From: Marinilactibacillus sp036039175
GTDB taxonomy: Bacteria > Bacillota > Bacilli > Lactobacillales > Carnobacteriaceae_A
Assembly (NCBI RefSeq): GCF_036039175.1
Contig: NZ_JAYXKP010000001.1
Coordinates: 124,001 to 188,000 of the forward strand
Direction: 5' to 3'
Length of the DNA: 64,000 nucleotides
Shown: positions 16,740-26,266 of the stretch, piece after piece
How positions within the stretch are numbered: position 1 is the first letter of the stretch
How the letters are laid out: the number at the start of each line of letters is the position of its first letter
The notes under the pieces: generated by a model
The model's database searches: none
Told to the model about the DNA's origin: nothing
The model's input: only the letters and a program-made list of their open reading frames with translations
Made by a program: the position numbers and the translations under genes

Positions 16740-18932
16740 ATGATTCAATTTAATGAGAAAACTCGAGTATTTAATTTATCGAATGCAAATATTAGTTATC
16801 AAATATCAATCGAAGAACAGAGATTTTTGGCTCATCGTTATTTTGGGAAGAAACTAAGAGGGGATTCATTTAAAGGAGATTACCCAATCATCGCTCGAGC
16901 TTTTGGTACAAATCCGATAGATGCAGAGCAGCGTGCATTTTCTTTGAATCATCAATTACTAGAATACTCTGGAAATGATAATGGAGACTTCAGAGAATCT
17001 AGTTATCAGATAAACTTTTCGGATGGTTCTTATGTCAGTCAATTTAACTATAAAGGACATGAAATTATCGATGGTAAACCAGACTTGAATGGACTACCAC
17101 AATCTTTCACAGAGACTGATGATCAAGCTCAAACACTCAAAATCACATTAGAAGATGCTGCTAATAAAGTTCAGATTATTTTGATTTATACGATTTTCTC
17201 TAATTATGGCGTTATTGTCAGATCAACTGAATTCGTTAATCTAAATAAAGAAAGCATATTCTTAGATAAAGCACTCAGTATGTCGATGGACTTTTCACAT
17301 TCAAAGTTTGATTTAATTCAGTTATCTGGATCTTGGGCTAGAGAAAGAGAATTAATTCGTCACAAACTAAATAGAGGCGTAACAAAGGTAGACTCTAAGA
17401 GAGGAACGACCAGCCATAATTATCAACCATTTGTGGCGTTAGTGGATCCGGATACTACGGAACATACTGGGGAAGTATTCGGCGTTCATCTCGTTTACAC
17501 TGGAGAATTCGTCAGTAATGTTGAAGTAGATGAGTACAACCAGACTCGTGTTCAAATGGGCATTAACCCTGAGCATTTTAACTGGGAAGTGAAGGCAGGA
17601 GAAGCTTTTCAAACGCCTGAAACAGTAATGGTTTATAGCGCAGATGGGTTAAATGGAATGAGTCAAGAGTATCACCGCTTTTATCAGAATCAACTGATTC
17701 GCTCAAAGTACAATAAAGAAGAAAGACCCGTACTTATTAACAACTGGGAAGCCACTTATTTTGATTTCAATGAAGAAAAGTTACATGCTTTAATTGATGA
17801 AGCTGCCTTATCAGGAGTTGAATTATTTGTATTAGATGATGGTTGGTTCGGTAAAAGAGACGACGATACAACATCGCTTGGTGACTGGAAAGAGTATGGA
17901 AAAAAACTTCCAAATGGCCTGAAAGGTTTATCTGATTACACTCATGATAAAGGGCTGAAATTTGGACTCTGGTTTGAACCGGAAATGGTTTCTGAAGATA
18001 GTGACTTATACCGAGAACATCCTGATTGGATACTCGGCGCTAAAAACAGAAGATCTTCTGTTAGTAGAAATCAGTACGTACTTGATTATAGTCGACCAGA
18101 AGTCAGAGAAAATATACTGAATCAGATTAGAGCCGTATTAAATGACGTACCGATCGATTATATTAAATGGGATTTCAATCGAAATATGTCAGAGATTGGT
18201 TCTAGAAATTCTTCTGTAAGAGATGGTGAGATTCTACATCGCTACATCCTAGGATTGTACGAGGTTCTTGAAATTTTAACCACTGAGTATCCTGACATTT
18301 TATGGGAAAGTTGTTCTGGAGGCGGTGGAAGATACGATCCAGGCATGCTTTACTATATGCCACAAACTTGGACGAGCGATAACACCGATGCTGCTTCTAG
18401 ACTGGATATTCAATATGGTACAAGCTTAGTCATGCCAATCAGTAGTATGGGTGCTCACGTTTCTGCTACACCAAATCATCAAGTAGGTCGCTCAATCTCG
18501 ATGGAAATGAGAGGGCATGCTGCTATGGCTGGAAATTTAGGTTATGAATTGGACCTTACAGAGCTTTCTTCTGATGAAAAATCTGAAGTAAAAGATCAGA
18601 TTGAGTGGTACAAGAAACATAGAAAATTGATTCAGTATGGTCGCTTTTCTAGACTGATTAGTCCATTTGATAAAAATCATAAAGCTGCATGGATGTTTAC
18701 AAATGAAGAACAGACACAAGCAGTTTTGTTTTTCTATCAAACGATGGCTAGAGCAAATGATTCATTTGATCAGATTAGAGTAGTGGGTTTGAAACCGGAC
18801 CAGAAATACCTTCTGAGTCATAACGGAGAAACCTATTATGGTGATGAGTTAATGTATAGAGGGATCTATATTAATCACGATTTACATGGGGATTATCAAA
18901 GTAAAATGGTTGAAATTACAGCAGTAGATTGA
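16740..18932 (+). CDS. Alpha-galactosidase, GH36
   Basis: 730 aa, the length of bacterial GH36 enzymes (AgaN/MelA/RafA group). It removes terminal alpha-1,6-galactose from melibiose, raffinose and stachyose in the cytoplasm (no signal peptide). An N-terminal beta-supersandwich precedes the barrel. The nucleophile is Asp478 in KWDFNRNM, and the acid/base is Asp547 in TWTSDNTDA after the ESCSGGGGRYDPG loop; WFEPEMV is also conserved. AAAGGAG lies before the ATG. Last gene of the galactoside operon, closed by a terminator. With lacZ it gives the operon both anomers of galactoside hydrolysis. Confidence 0.96.
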   Translation: MIQFNEKTRVFNLSNANISYQISIEEQRFLAHRYFGKKLRGDSFKGDYPIIARAFGTNPIDAEQRAFSLNHQLLEYSGNDNGDFRESSYQINFSDGSYVSQFNYKGHEIIDGKPDLNGLPQSFTETDDQAQTLKITLEDAANKVQIILIYTIFSNYGVIVRSTEFVNLNKESIFLDKALSMSMDFSHSKFDLIQLSGSWARERELIRHKLNRGVTKVDSKRGTTSHNYQPFVALVDPDTTEHTGEVFGVHLVYTGEFVSNVEVDEYNQTRVQMGINPEHFNWEVKAGEAFQTPETVMVYSADGLNGMSQEYHRFYQNQLIRSKYNKEERPVLINNWEATYFDFNEEKLHALIDEAALSGVELFVLDDGWFGKRDDDTTSLGDWKEYGKKLPNGLKGLSDYTHDKGLKFGLWFEPEMVSEDSDLYREHPDWILGAKNRRSSVSRNQYVLDYSRPEVRENILNQIRAVLNDVPIDYIKWDFNRNMSEIGSRNSSVRDGEILHRYILGLYEVLEILTTEYPDILWESCSGGGGRYDPGMLYYMPQTWTSDNTDAASRLDIQYGTSLVMPISSMGAHVSATPNHQVGRSISMEMRGHAAMAGNLGYELDLTELSSDEKSEVKDQIEWYKKHRKLIQYGRFSRLISPFDKNHKAAWMFTNEEQTQAVLFFYQTMARANDSFDQIRVVGLKPDQKYLLSHNGETYYGDELMYRGIYINHDLHGDYQSKMVEITAVD

Positions 18933-18937
18933 CTATG

Positions 18938-18976
18938 AAAGACTTACCTTTAGTTAAATTGAGGTAAGTCTTTTTT
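18938..18976 (+). terminator. Terminator of the galactoside operon
   Basis: Arms AAAGACTTACCT and AGGTAAGTCTTT followed by a T run, directly after the alpha-galactosidase gene. Confidence 0.92.
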
Positions 18977-19096
18977 GTAAATATACATGTTCATGTTCGT
19001 AATATTTAAAGATAAAAGATCGTAGGGCTATTACTTTGAATACGATTTCTGTTCTGTTAAAGTGAAACTGCAGTAAAAATTGAAAGGGGTAATCAT

Positions 19097-20185
19097 ATGA
19101 CAAAATATGTATTTAGATCACCAAGCAGATATATCCAAGGCGCTGGCGTTATAGAAGAACTGGCTAAGGAAACAGAAGCAATTGGTCAACAACCCTTATT
19201 GATCGCAGACGAAGTCGTCTGGGATATTACGAAAGAAGCAATAGAAGCTAGTTTTGAAGGTTCTAAGTCTGAATATCACTTTGAGCAATTTAACGGAGAA
19301 GCTTCTACAAAAGAAATTGACCGAATCTCTGATAAAGGTAAAGAACAATCTGCGGATGTTGTCATTGGAGTAGGTGGCGGTAAGACACTTGATACAGCTA
19401 AAGCTGTTTCAGATCAACTAGGGGTACCTGTAGTTATTGTACCTACAACCGCCTCAACAGATGCACCGACAAGTGCACTTTCAGTTATTTATTCTGATGA
19501 CGGCGTGTTTGAAGGGTATAAATTTTACGACAAAAACCCTGAACTCGTACTTGTTGATACGGCCATTGTTGTCAATGCACCCATCCGTCTATTTGCTTCA
19601 GGAATTTGTGACGCAATGGCAACACTAGTAGAAGTTAAAGCAACACTTAAACGAAATGGAGATACGATGGCCGGTGGAAAACCGACATTAGCTTCTCAAG
19701 CGATTGCGGAAATGGCAGAAAAAACCTTGTTCGAGCATGGGTTGAGTGCTTACAAAGCTGCTAAAGAAGGTATTGTTACGCCAGCAGTAGAAGCAATTGT
19801 AGAAGCAAACACACTTCTTTCGGGTCTAGGATTTGAAAATGGTGGATTAGCAGGAGCCCATGCTATTCATAATGGTTTTACTGCCTTGCATGGAGACATT
19901 CATGATTTGACACATGGTGAAAAAATTGCTTATGGCACACTTGTTCAACTCGTTCTTGAAAGAAAAACAGAAACGGAAATTAAAAAGTACATTGATTTTT
20001 ATAATCAGATTGATATGCCAACGACACTAGAAAACATGCATCTAACGGATGCATCATTTGAAGATTTGATTGAGGTTGGAAAGCTAGCAACAGCCGATGG
20101 TGAAACGATGGAAAACCTTGATCCACAAATCACTGCGGAACAAGTAGCTAACGCTATATTAGCAGTCGATGCTTTAAGCAAATAA
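19097..20185 (+). CDS. gldA: Glycerol dehydrogenase, NAD-dependent
   Basis: 362 aa, the usual length of iron-containing-ADH-family GldA. It oxidises glycerol to dihydroxyacetone with NAD, or works in reverse as a dihydroxyacetone reductase. The dinucleotide motif GVGGGKTLDTAKA and the metal ligands Asp172 (SGICDAMA), His in GAHAIHNG and His in LTHGEKIA are visible. AAAGGGG lies before the ATG. Monocistronic between two terminated units; no dihydroxyacetone kinase is nearby. I see no clear promoter in the 120 bases upstream. Confidence 0.95.
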   Translation: MTKYVFRSPSRYIQGAGVIEELAKETEAIGQQPLLIADEVVWDITKEAIEASFEGSKSEYHFEQFNGEASTKEIDRISDKGKEQSADVVIGVGGGKTLDTAKAVSDQLGVPVVIVPTTASTDAPTSALSVIYSDDGVFEGYKFYDKNPELVLVDTAIVVNAPIRLFASGICDAMATLVEVKATLKRNGDTMAGGKPTLASQAIAEMAEKTLFEHGLSAYKAAKEGIVTPAVEAIVEANTLLSGLGFENGGLAGAHAIHNGFTALHGDIHDLTHGEKIAYGTLVQLVLERKTETEIKKYIDFYNQIDMPTTLENMHLTDASFEDLIEVGKLATADGETMENLDPQITAEQVANAILAVDALSK

Positions 20186-20234
20186 GTAATTAGGAATATA
20201 TGAAGTGTCCACTTAAAATAAAATTTGAAATTAA

Positions 20235-20248
20235 TGTTGACGTTTCCA
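20235..20248 (+). promoter_or_regulatory. cre-like site at first beta-glucoside promoter
   Basis: TGTTGACGTTTCCA keeps the TG, central CG and terminal CA of the CcpA consensus (11-12 of 14 positions) and covers the -35 box. This suggests catabolite repression on top of antitermination. Confidence 0.45.
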
Positions 20249-20265
20249 AAAGTTGATGATATAGT
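20237..20265 (+). promoter_or_regulatory. Promoter of first beta-glucoside PTS operon
   Basis: TTGACG and TATAGT with a 17-base spacer. The transcript would start about 10 bases before the RAT hairpin. Confidence 0.8.
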
Positions 20266-20279
20266 AAGTTTAAATAACA

Positions 20280-20309
20280 GGCATGTGACTGGTAATGCAG
20301 GCAGGACCT
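20280..20309 (+). promoter_or_regulatory. RAT antitermination site (type A)
   Basis: A 30-base element containing GTGACTGGTAATGCAGGCA matches the ribonucleic antiterminator consensus bound by BglG/LicT proteins. Its last 10 bases are the left arm of the following terminator, so the two structures exclude each other. Confidence 0.9.
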
Positions 20310-20370
20310 AATGATCTAGATACCCAAAGTTTATCTTTAGGGGGATTCTATCATTATGTCCTGCCTTTTT
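20300..20370 (+). terminator. Conditional terminator overlapping RAT A
   Basis: GGCAGGAC-C-TAATGAT pairs with ATCATTA-T-GTCCTGCC, followed by TTTTT. In the absence of active antiterminator it stops transcription before bglP. Confidence 0.9.
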
Positions 20371-20418
20371 GATTATCTAGGCCAGGTGATCAAAAAAACA
20401 AATAAGGGAGATGTCAGC

Positions 20419-22269
20419 ATGGATTATCAAAAAACCGCTAGTGAAATTGTTGAGAATATTGGTGGGAAAGACAATATAGCTCACTTAGAGCATTGTTCGA
20501 CAAGATTGAGATTTACTTTGAAAGATGACAGTAAAGCGAATATGGACAAACTTGAATTGATTGACGGTGTAATGGGTGTTCGTAAAAATGTTCAAATGCA
20601 AGTCATTATTGGTAACGAAGTAGTAGAAGTTTACGACAAGGTTAAAGAAATTGTTGGAGATTTAGCGAGCTCTGGAGAAAAGCAAGGTGGTCCAAAACAA
20701 AAATGGAGTGCAATAGTTCTTGATTTTATTATTGGAGTTTTTCAGCCAACTATACCAGCCGTAGCCGGAGGGGGCGTTCTCAAGTCATTATTACTTTTAT
20801 TTAACATGTTTGGCTGGATGAACCCAGAATCACAAACCTATCAAGTACTAGATTTAATCGGCTCAGCACCTCTTTACTTTTTACCAGTTATCGTTGCGAT
20901 AACTGCAGCAAATAAGCTGAAAGTTAACCCAGTAGTCGCTGCTTCTGCGGTAGGGGCGTTATTATTACCAGGTATGACAACCTTACTTAGTGAAGGTACA
21001 AGTTTGTTTGGATTACCAATTCAAGAAATTGCGTATTCTTCTCAAGTATTTCCAGCACTTTTACTAGTACTATTCTATGCAGTTCTAGAAAAATTCTTTA
21101 CAAAAATCTCACCTAAAGCGATTCGAATCTTCTTTGTTCCATTAATGTCTTTAGCGATTTCAGTAAGTGTAACGCTATTATTCCTAGGACCGATAGGTTA
21201 CTTAGTTGGTGAACAATTATCAGCTTTAATTCTGTTTATTTACGGTAATGTAGGTTGGGTAGCAACAGGTATATTAGCTGCAGTATTACCTTTCATGGTT
21301 GTTACAGGAATGCACAAAGCTATGATTCCTTATGCGGTATCTTCAATGAGTGGGATTGGGCGAGAAGTCTTATATTTACCAGCTTCTCTAGCTCATAACA
21401 TCTCAGAATCAGGCGCTTGCTTTGCAGTAGCAATTAAAACAAAAGACGAAAAGTTGAGAGCGACTGCGATCTCTGCTGGGATTTCAGCGTTCTTCGGAAT
21501 TACTGAACCGGCATTATACGGTGTAACGATCCTTCATAAACGCGTCTTATATAGTGTCATCATTAGTAGTTTGATCAGTGGTTCGTTTATCGGAATCATG
21601 GCCGTTGAGGCATTCGCATTAGTGGGACCTGGTTTAGCAAGTATTACAATGTTTGCTAGTCCAGATAATCCAATGAATCTTACCTGGGCATTTGTAACTT
21701 TTGGATTATCACTATGTCTTTCATTTGTATCAGTATTGATTTTATGGAAAGACGAAGTTATACAAGTTGAAGAAGAAAAAGAAACATTTAACTCAGGTCA
21801 ACGTAAACCAGAAACGATGAATAGTCCTGTAGAAGGTACAATTATTCCGTTATCAGAAGTTAAGGATGAAGTATTTTCTAAAGGAATGGTCGGAGCAGGT
21901 TTTGGTGTTAAACCATTGATCGGTGAGCTAAGAGCACCAGCAGATGGCATAATTAGTATGGTCTTTGAAACAAAACATGCAGTTGGAATGGAAATGACTA
22001 ATGGTGCAGAAGTCTTATTCCATATCGGTATTGATACAGTTCAGCTAGAAGGAAACCATTTCGAAGCGCATGTTAATAAAGGAGATAATGTATCAGCAGG
22101 AGACTTGCTAGTTACTTTTGATATTCAAGCTATAGAAGCAGCAGGATTCGATACAACGGTTATCTCTGTTGTAACAAATCAAGATGATTTTTCTGTATCG
22201 CAAGATGTTACGAATGAATCAGTATCAACACAACAATCAGTAATGACAGTATCACCAATAGGAGGATAA
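20419..22269 (+). CDS. bglP: Beta-glucoside-specific PTS transporter, EIIBCA
   Basis: 616 aa. Domains in order: EIIB with phosphocysteine Cys26 (EHCSTRLRF), EIIC with about ten membrane helices (residues ~105-450), and EIIA of the glucose type with phospho-His535 (HIGIDTVQLEG). It imports and phosphorylates aryl- or oligo-beta-glucosides. The start is ATG 20419 with AAGGGAG upstream; an in-frame ATG at 20356 lies inside the terminator hairpin and is not the start. The stop overlaps the region where the GH1 gene begins, so the two form one operon with the antiterminator. Confidence 0.95.
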   Translation: MDYQKTASEIVENIGGKDNIAHLEHCSTRLRFTLKDDSKANMDKLELIDGVMGVRKNVQMQVIIGNEVVEVYDKVKEIVGDLASSGEKQGGPKQKWSAIVLDFIIGVFQPTIPAVAGGGVLKSLLLLFNMFGWMNPESQTYQVLDLIGSAPLYFLPVIVAITAANKLKVNPVVAASAVGALLLPGMTTLLSEGTSLFGLPIQEIAYSSQVFPALLLVLFYAVLEKFFTKISPKAIRIFFVPLMSLAISVSVTLLFLGPIGYLVGEQLSALILFIYGNVGWVATGILAAVLPFMVVTGMHKAMIPYAVSSMSGIGREVLYLPASLAHNISESGACFAVAIKTKDEKLRATAISAGISAFFGITEPALYGVTILHKRVLYSVIISSLISGSFIGIMAVEAFALVGPGLASITMFASPDNPMNLTWAFVTFGLSLCLSFVSVLILWKDEVIQVEEEKETFNSGQRKPETMNSPVEGTIIPLSEVKDEVFSKGMVGAGFGVKPLIGELRAPADGIISMVFETKHAVGMEMTNGAEVLFHIGIDTVQLEGNHFEAHVNKGDNVSAGDLLVTFDIQAIEAAGFDTTVISVVTNQDDFSVSQDVTNESVSTQQSVMTVSPIGG

Positions 22270-22274
22270 TGATA

Positions 22275-23729
22275 ATGAATAAAGGATTTCCAGAAGGATT
22301 TATGTGGGGTGGCGCAATTGCAGCCAATCAAGCTGAAGGTGCTTGGAACGTGGATGGTAAAGGATTATCTGTAGCGGATATTGCTACTTATAAACCTAAA
22401 GTAGACGTTAAAGATTACGCAACACACATGAGTATTAATCTTGAAACAGTAGAGAAAGCTGCTGCAGATAAATCGGATGATATTTATCCTAAAAGAAGAG
22501 GAATCGATTTTTATCACCGCTATAAAGAGGACTTAGCGTTGTTTGCAGAAATGGGCTTCAAAACTTTAAGAGTTTCAATCGCGTGGTCAAGAATTTTCCC
22601 AACAGGAGAAGAATTGGAGCCAAACGAAAAAGGTTTACAATTCTATGAAGATTTATTTACTGAAATGAAGAGAATGAATATCGAACCAATCGTCACATTG
22701 TCTCACTATGAGATGCCTTTATCATTAAGCTTGAAGTATAATGGTTGGGTTGATAGACGTGTAGTCGATGATTTCGTTAGATTTTCAAAAGTTTGTTTCA
22801 AAAGATTTAAAAATCTAGTAAAATACTGGTTAACCTTTAACGAAGTGGACAGTATCCACAGACACCCATTCACTACAGCTGGAATTCTAGTGGACCAATG
22901 TGCTCCCGGAAAAGCAGAGCAAGAAACGTATCAAGCTTTACACCACCAGTTCGTAGCTTCCGCAATGGTAACAAAGGATTGTCATGAAATTATTGAAGGT
23001 AGCCAAGTGGGATGTATGATCACGAAACTAACGACATATCCAAGAACTTGTCATCCAACAGATGTTGAGTTAACCTTGAAAAAGAACCTTGAAAATAATT
23101 TTTACGCTGACGTACATGTTTTCGGAGAATATCCTAAGTTGATTTTGAGAGATCTTGAATTAAGAGGGATCGAATTACACTTTGAAGATGGCGATTTAGA
23201 AGTAATGAAAAATCACACTGTTGATTTTGTATCGTTCAGCTATTACATGTCATTAACAGAATCCCACGACGAAAACGCAGAACGTACGCCAGGAAATACC
23301 ATTCTTGGAGTTAAAAATCCATACCTAGAGGCAACTGACTGGGGATGGCAAATTGATCCACAAGGACTGAAAATTTCATTACTAGAATTATATGATCGCT
23401 ACAACGTTCCATTGATGATTGTAGAAAACGGTATGGGCGCAAAAGATGAATTAGTAGATGGAGAAATCCATGATCCATATAGAATCGCTTACTTTGAAAG
23501 TCACTTCAAAGCAATGAAAGATGCTATTAATGAAGGTGTTGACCTTATTGCCTATACAAGTTGGGGTGCAATCGACATTGTAAGTGCAAGTACTTCTCAA
23601 ATGTCTAAACGTTACGGTTTCATTTATGTTGATGCAGATGATGAAGGAAATGGGACGTATGATAGAATTAAAAAAGATTCTTTCTACTGGTATAAAGATA
23701 TTATCGAAACAAATGGTAGCCAACTATAA
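22275..23729 (+). CDS. 6-phospho-beta-glucosidase, GH1
   Basis: 484 aa. It splits the phosphorylated beta-glucoside made by the preceding PTS into glucose 6-phosphate and glucose or aglycone. The acid/base is Glu190 in TFNEVD and the nucleophile is Glu384 in IVENGMG; the N-terminal FMWGGAIAANQ motif is present. The start is ATG 22275, 9 bases after GGAGG; the ATG at 22269 is too close to the ribosome site. A loop insertion of ~30 residues after VADIATYKP is longer than in the second GH1 enzyme here. Part of the bglP operon. Confidence 0.94.
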   Translation: MNKGFPEGFMWGGAIAANQAEGAWNVDGKGLSVADIATYKPKVDVKDYATHMSINLETVEKAAADKSDDIYPKRRGIDFYHRYKEDLALFAEMGFKTLRVSIAWSRIFPTGEELEPNEKGLQFYEDLFTEMKRMNIEPIVTLSHYEMPLSLSLKYNGWVDRRVVDDFVRFSKVCFKRFKNLVKYWLTFNEVDSIHRHPFTTAGILVDQCAPGKAEQETYQALHHQFVASAMVTKDCHEIIEGSQVGCMITKLTTYPRTCHPTDVELTLKKNLENNFYADVHVFGEYPKLILRDLELRGIELHFEDGDLEVMKNHTVDFVSFSYYMSLTESHDENAERTPGNTILGVKNPYLEATDWGWQIDPQGLKISLLELYDRYNVPLMIVENGMGAKDELVDGEIHDPYRIAYFESHFKAMKDAINEGVDLIAYTSWGAIDIVSASTSQMSKRYGFIYVDADDEGNGTYDRIKKDSFYWYKDIIETNGSQL

Positions 23730-23764
23730 TATAAAATGAAGTTGTCTGAGGAAGGGGGATTAGA

Positions 23765-24613
23765 TTGGCATTAATAAAAAAGGTGTTGAACACGAGTGTC
23801 GTACTCATTGAAAAAGATGGAAAAGAAATTGTTGTATTTGGAAAAGGCATTGGATTTGGAGCGAAGCCGGGAGACTCTGTTGATCAATCAAAAGTAGATC
23901 AAGTATTCTTTTCAGCCGAAAATATTCGTATGCAGCAAGTGCTTGAATTGCTCAGTAATATTCCTGAAATTTATTTGAATATGGTTCAAGAGATCATTGA
24001 GTATTCCAAAATTCACTTAGATACAGAATTACAACAAAGTATTTACTTTACATTAATGGATCATATGCATTTTGCAGTGGAACGTGCTCAAAAAGGTATG
24101 AATATATCAAATCGTGTTTATTGGGAAGTTAAAAGTTACTATCCTAAAGAATTTCTGGTTGGTGAATACGCTAGAAAACTGATTAATGAAAAACTTGAAG
24201 TTGATTTGCCTAAAGAAGAATCAGCCAATATTGCTTTCCATCTTATTAATGCACAAAGTTCTGATAATGAAAATGCAGATAGTATGAAAGTGGCTAAAAT
24301 GCTAGGAAGCATTGTGAATCTAGTTCGCTACAATCTAAAAGCCAATCTTCAGACAGATTCCATTCATTATAATCGATTTATCACGCACGTAAAATTCTTC
24401 GTAGAACGCTATTTGTCAGATAAATTGATGGAAGAGACAGATGAAGAGTTATTTGAGCAAATTTCGACGTTGTATCCGGAATCTATGAATATTTCTTTTA
24501 AAATCAAAGAATATATGCAAGAAGTCCATCATAAACCAATCCCAAAAGATGAACTAACGTATCTTGCTGTTCATATCAATAGATTATTGAAATATTCAGA
24601 AATAAATGAATAG
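23765..24613 (+). CDS. licT: BglG/LicT-type transcription antiterminator
   Basis: 282 aa. An N-terminal co-antiterminator RNA-binding domain (~55 residues, IKKVLNTSVVL.. then GKGIGFG) is followed by two PTS regulation domains with the expected histidines (DHMHFAVERA, YNRFITHVKFF, LAVHINRLL). It binds RAT RNA and prevents termination when PTS phosphorylation signals inducer. TTG start with a GGGGGA ribosome site. Unusually it is the last gene of its operon, so its own synthesis depends on antitermination. The partner is presumably RAT A upstream of bglP. Confidence 0.93.
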   Translation: MALIKKVLNTSVVLIEKDGKEIVVFGKGIGFGAKPGDSVDQSKVDQVFFSAENIRMQQVLELLSNIPEIYLNMVQEIIEYSKIHLDTELQQSIYFTLMDHMHFAVERAQKGMNISNRVYWEVKSYYPKEFLVGEYARKLINEKLEVDLPKEESANIAFHLINAQSSDNENADSMKVAKMLGSIVNLVRYNLKANLQTDSIHYNRFITHVKFFVERYLSDKLMEETDEELFEQISTLYPESMNISFKIKEYMQEVHHKPIPKDELTYLAVHINRLLKYSEINE

Positions 24614-24615
24614 GA

Positions 24616-24648
24616 AAAAGCACATATCACTATAGGTATGTGCTTTTT
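24616..24648 (+). terminator. Terminator of first beta-glucoside operon
   Basis: Arms AAAAGCACATA and TATGTGCTTTTT right after the antiterminator gene. Confidence 0.88.
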
Positions 24649-24726
24649 CATGCAGAGTGTTTTCTTTGATTTTATAGAATATTATCGTTAAGCTAATTTC
24701 AGAATAAAACAAAGGAGACCTAAAAA

Positions 24727-25464
24727 ATGAAATTAGAAAATAAAGTAGCTTTTGTAATCGGAGGAACTTCTGGAATCGGTGAAGCCACAGCAAAGAAATT
24801 TGCTAAAGAAGGGGCTAAAGTAGTCGTCGGAGGTAGAAACGAGGATGAAGGAAACCGTATCGTAAATGAAATAAAAGAACAGAACAATGAAGCGATCTAC
24901 AAGCATACAGATACAACAGATTTTGACGAAATTAATAAAGTTGTTCAAGAAATTTTAGATGTTTACGGAACAATTGATGTTCTTTATAATGGCGCTGGAA
25001 TCCACGATAGCTACAAAACTATTCTGGATACTGATGAATCTGATTATGATAAAATCATGGATGTGAATGTTAAAGGACCTTATTTAGCTTCAAAAGCCGT
25101 TCTACCAATCTTTATTGAAAAAGGGCAAGGTACCATTATCAATGTAGGCTCACAAGCAACCTTTGTAGCAGGCCCTGGGGGATCAACATACGTAACATCT
25201 AAACATGCTTTAGAAGGATTTACTAAACAGTTGGCCTATGACTTTGGTCGCAAAGGTGTTAAAATTAACTTGTTAGCACCAGGATTTGTTGTGACACCAA
25301 TGACAGAAGGTATCGATGACGAAAGACTCAAAGATATTCCTGACCAAAGAGCGGGTAAGCCAGAAGAAATTGCGTCTGCAGCTGCTTTCCTAGCCTCAGA
25401 TGAGTCAAATTACATGCAAGGTACATCGTTAGTTATAGACGGTGGATGGAATGTTGGGCGTTAA
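24727..25464 (+). CDS. Short-chain dehydrogenase/reductase
   Basis: 245 aa classical SDR. NAD(P) motif GGTSGIG, structural NGAG, and catalytic Ser (NVGSQA) with Tyr/Lys in STYVTSK. The C-terminal DGGWNVGR is typical of 3-oxoacyl-ACP-reductase-like or sugar/steroid dehydrogenase-like SDRs; the substrate is unknown. Asp is absent after the second beta strand (VVVGGRNEDE has an Arg-Asn), which favours NADPH. AAAGGAG precedes the ATG. Monocistronic with a terminator; it lies between two beta-glucoside operons but no functional tie is evident. Confidence 0.9.
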   Translation: MKLENKVAFVIGGTSGIGEATAKKFAKEGAKVVVGGRNEDEGNRIVNEIKEQNNEAIYKHTDTTDFDEINKVVQEILDVYGTIDVLYNGAGIHDSYKTILDTDESDYDKIMDVNVKGPYLASKAVLPIFIEKGQGTIINVGSQATFVAGPGGSTYVTSKHALEGFTKQLAYDFGRKGVKINLLAPGFVVTPMTEGIDDERLKDIPDQRAGKPEEIASAAAFLASDESNYMQGTSLVIDGGWNVGR

Positions 25465-25476
25465 AAATACAGACAG

Positions 25477-25506
25477 AAAAGGCTGAAACGGTTTTCAGTC
25501 TTTTTA
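25477..25506 (+). terminator. Terminator after SDR gene
   Basis: GGCTGAAA pairs with TTTCAGTC (one G-U pair), followed by TTTTT. Confidence 0.75.
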
Positions 25507-25640
25507 TTTCGCTCTAATTGTGAACGAAAATACAATATATCCTTAATATTCATAATTATTTATAAATTAATTGTAAATTAGGCTTTATTTTTCTTTTTAT
25601 ATTTGTTAAACTATTCACAAGTAGAAGAGGAGGAAATAAA

Positions 25641-26117
25641 ATGAAAAAAATGATGTCAGCGTTGAAATTTGTATTTAGAAATGGTGAAACTTGGACAATT
25701 GAAAGAAAACACATTGGCGATCTATGGATTAAGCAAGTCACAACAAGTTTTGGAAGAATAGGCGAAGACGATTTTCAAGAAATTCACCCTTGTGAATCTC
25801 TTAAAATAGAAATTGACAGAGAAGCTGATGCGGTAAATTCTTCCGATATTAATTTAGGAGGACTAGAAGCAGGGATGTTTGATCGTGTTAAACAATATCA
25901 AGATATTGAAATGATGGATATTCTATATAGAGACAATAACAATGGACAAAAGGAACTGTGTACTGAAAAAGATCGTATCTACTTCCCGTACAAAGCGATT
26001 GATAGTGATGGACACGATAACGAATATCAGTCCAGTCTAGTATCTAGTAATGATCACTTATACATCGTTATCGACCCTGAAAAGACTGTACAAGAAGTCT
26101 ATCCTGAAAAAGTTTAA
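25641..26117 (+). CDS. Hypothetical protein, unrecognised family
   Basis: 158 aa, soluble, acidic in the second half, no signal peptide or membrane helix. I do not recognise it. The N-terminal segment FRNGETWTIERKHIGDLWI looks like a beta-rich fold with conserved aromatic positions. Two cysteines (in HPCESL and ELCTEK) and a cluster of His/Asp/Tyr near residues 125-142 are the only unusual features. AGAGGAGG precedes the ATG. It is a single gene with its own terminator, set between an SDR and an Old Yellow Enzyme, without any operon partner. Confidence 0.65.
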   Translation: MKKMMSALKFVFRNGETWTIERKHIGDLWIKQVTTSFGRIGEDDFQEIHPCESLKIEIDREADAVNSSDINLGGLEAGMFDRVKQYQDIEMMDILYRDNNNGQKELCTEKDRIYFPYKAIDSDGHDNEYQSSLVSSNDHLYIVIDPEKTVQEVYPEKV

Positions 26118-26137
26118 CTACAAATATATATTAAACA

Positions 26138-26174
26138 AAAAGTTTGTTCTGGAAATTTGGAGCAAACTTTTTTT
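26138..26174 (+). terminator. Terminator after hypothetical gene
   Basis: AAAGTTTGTTC pairs with GAGCAAACTTT (one G-U pair), followed by T residues. Confidence 0.85.
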
Positions 26175-26203
26175 GATGAAAATAGTTTAATGAGTCGCTA
26201 CTA

Positions 26204-26238
26204 TTGTGTTTACTTGTACAAGCAGTTACAATAAGTAA
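26204..26238 (+). promoter_or_regulatory. Promoter with nested palindromes, Old Yellow Enzyme gene
   Basis: TTGTGT and TACAAT are spaced by 17 bases. The spacer contains the perfect palindrome CTTGTACAAG (26213-26222), and the outer arms TTACTT (26210) and AAGTAA (26233) bracket the -10 box. This looks like a repressor-controlled promoter. Confidence 0.5.
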
Positions 26239-26266
26239 GTAGAATAAAAAGTGAGAGGAAGTTTTG

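Noticed and set aside
20356..20418. Upstream ATG extending BglP by 21 residues
   Set aside because: It lies inside the right arm of the RAT-controlled terminator; the family N-terminus and AAGGGAG support ATG 20419.
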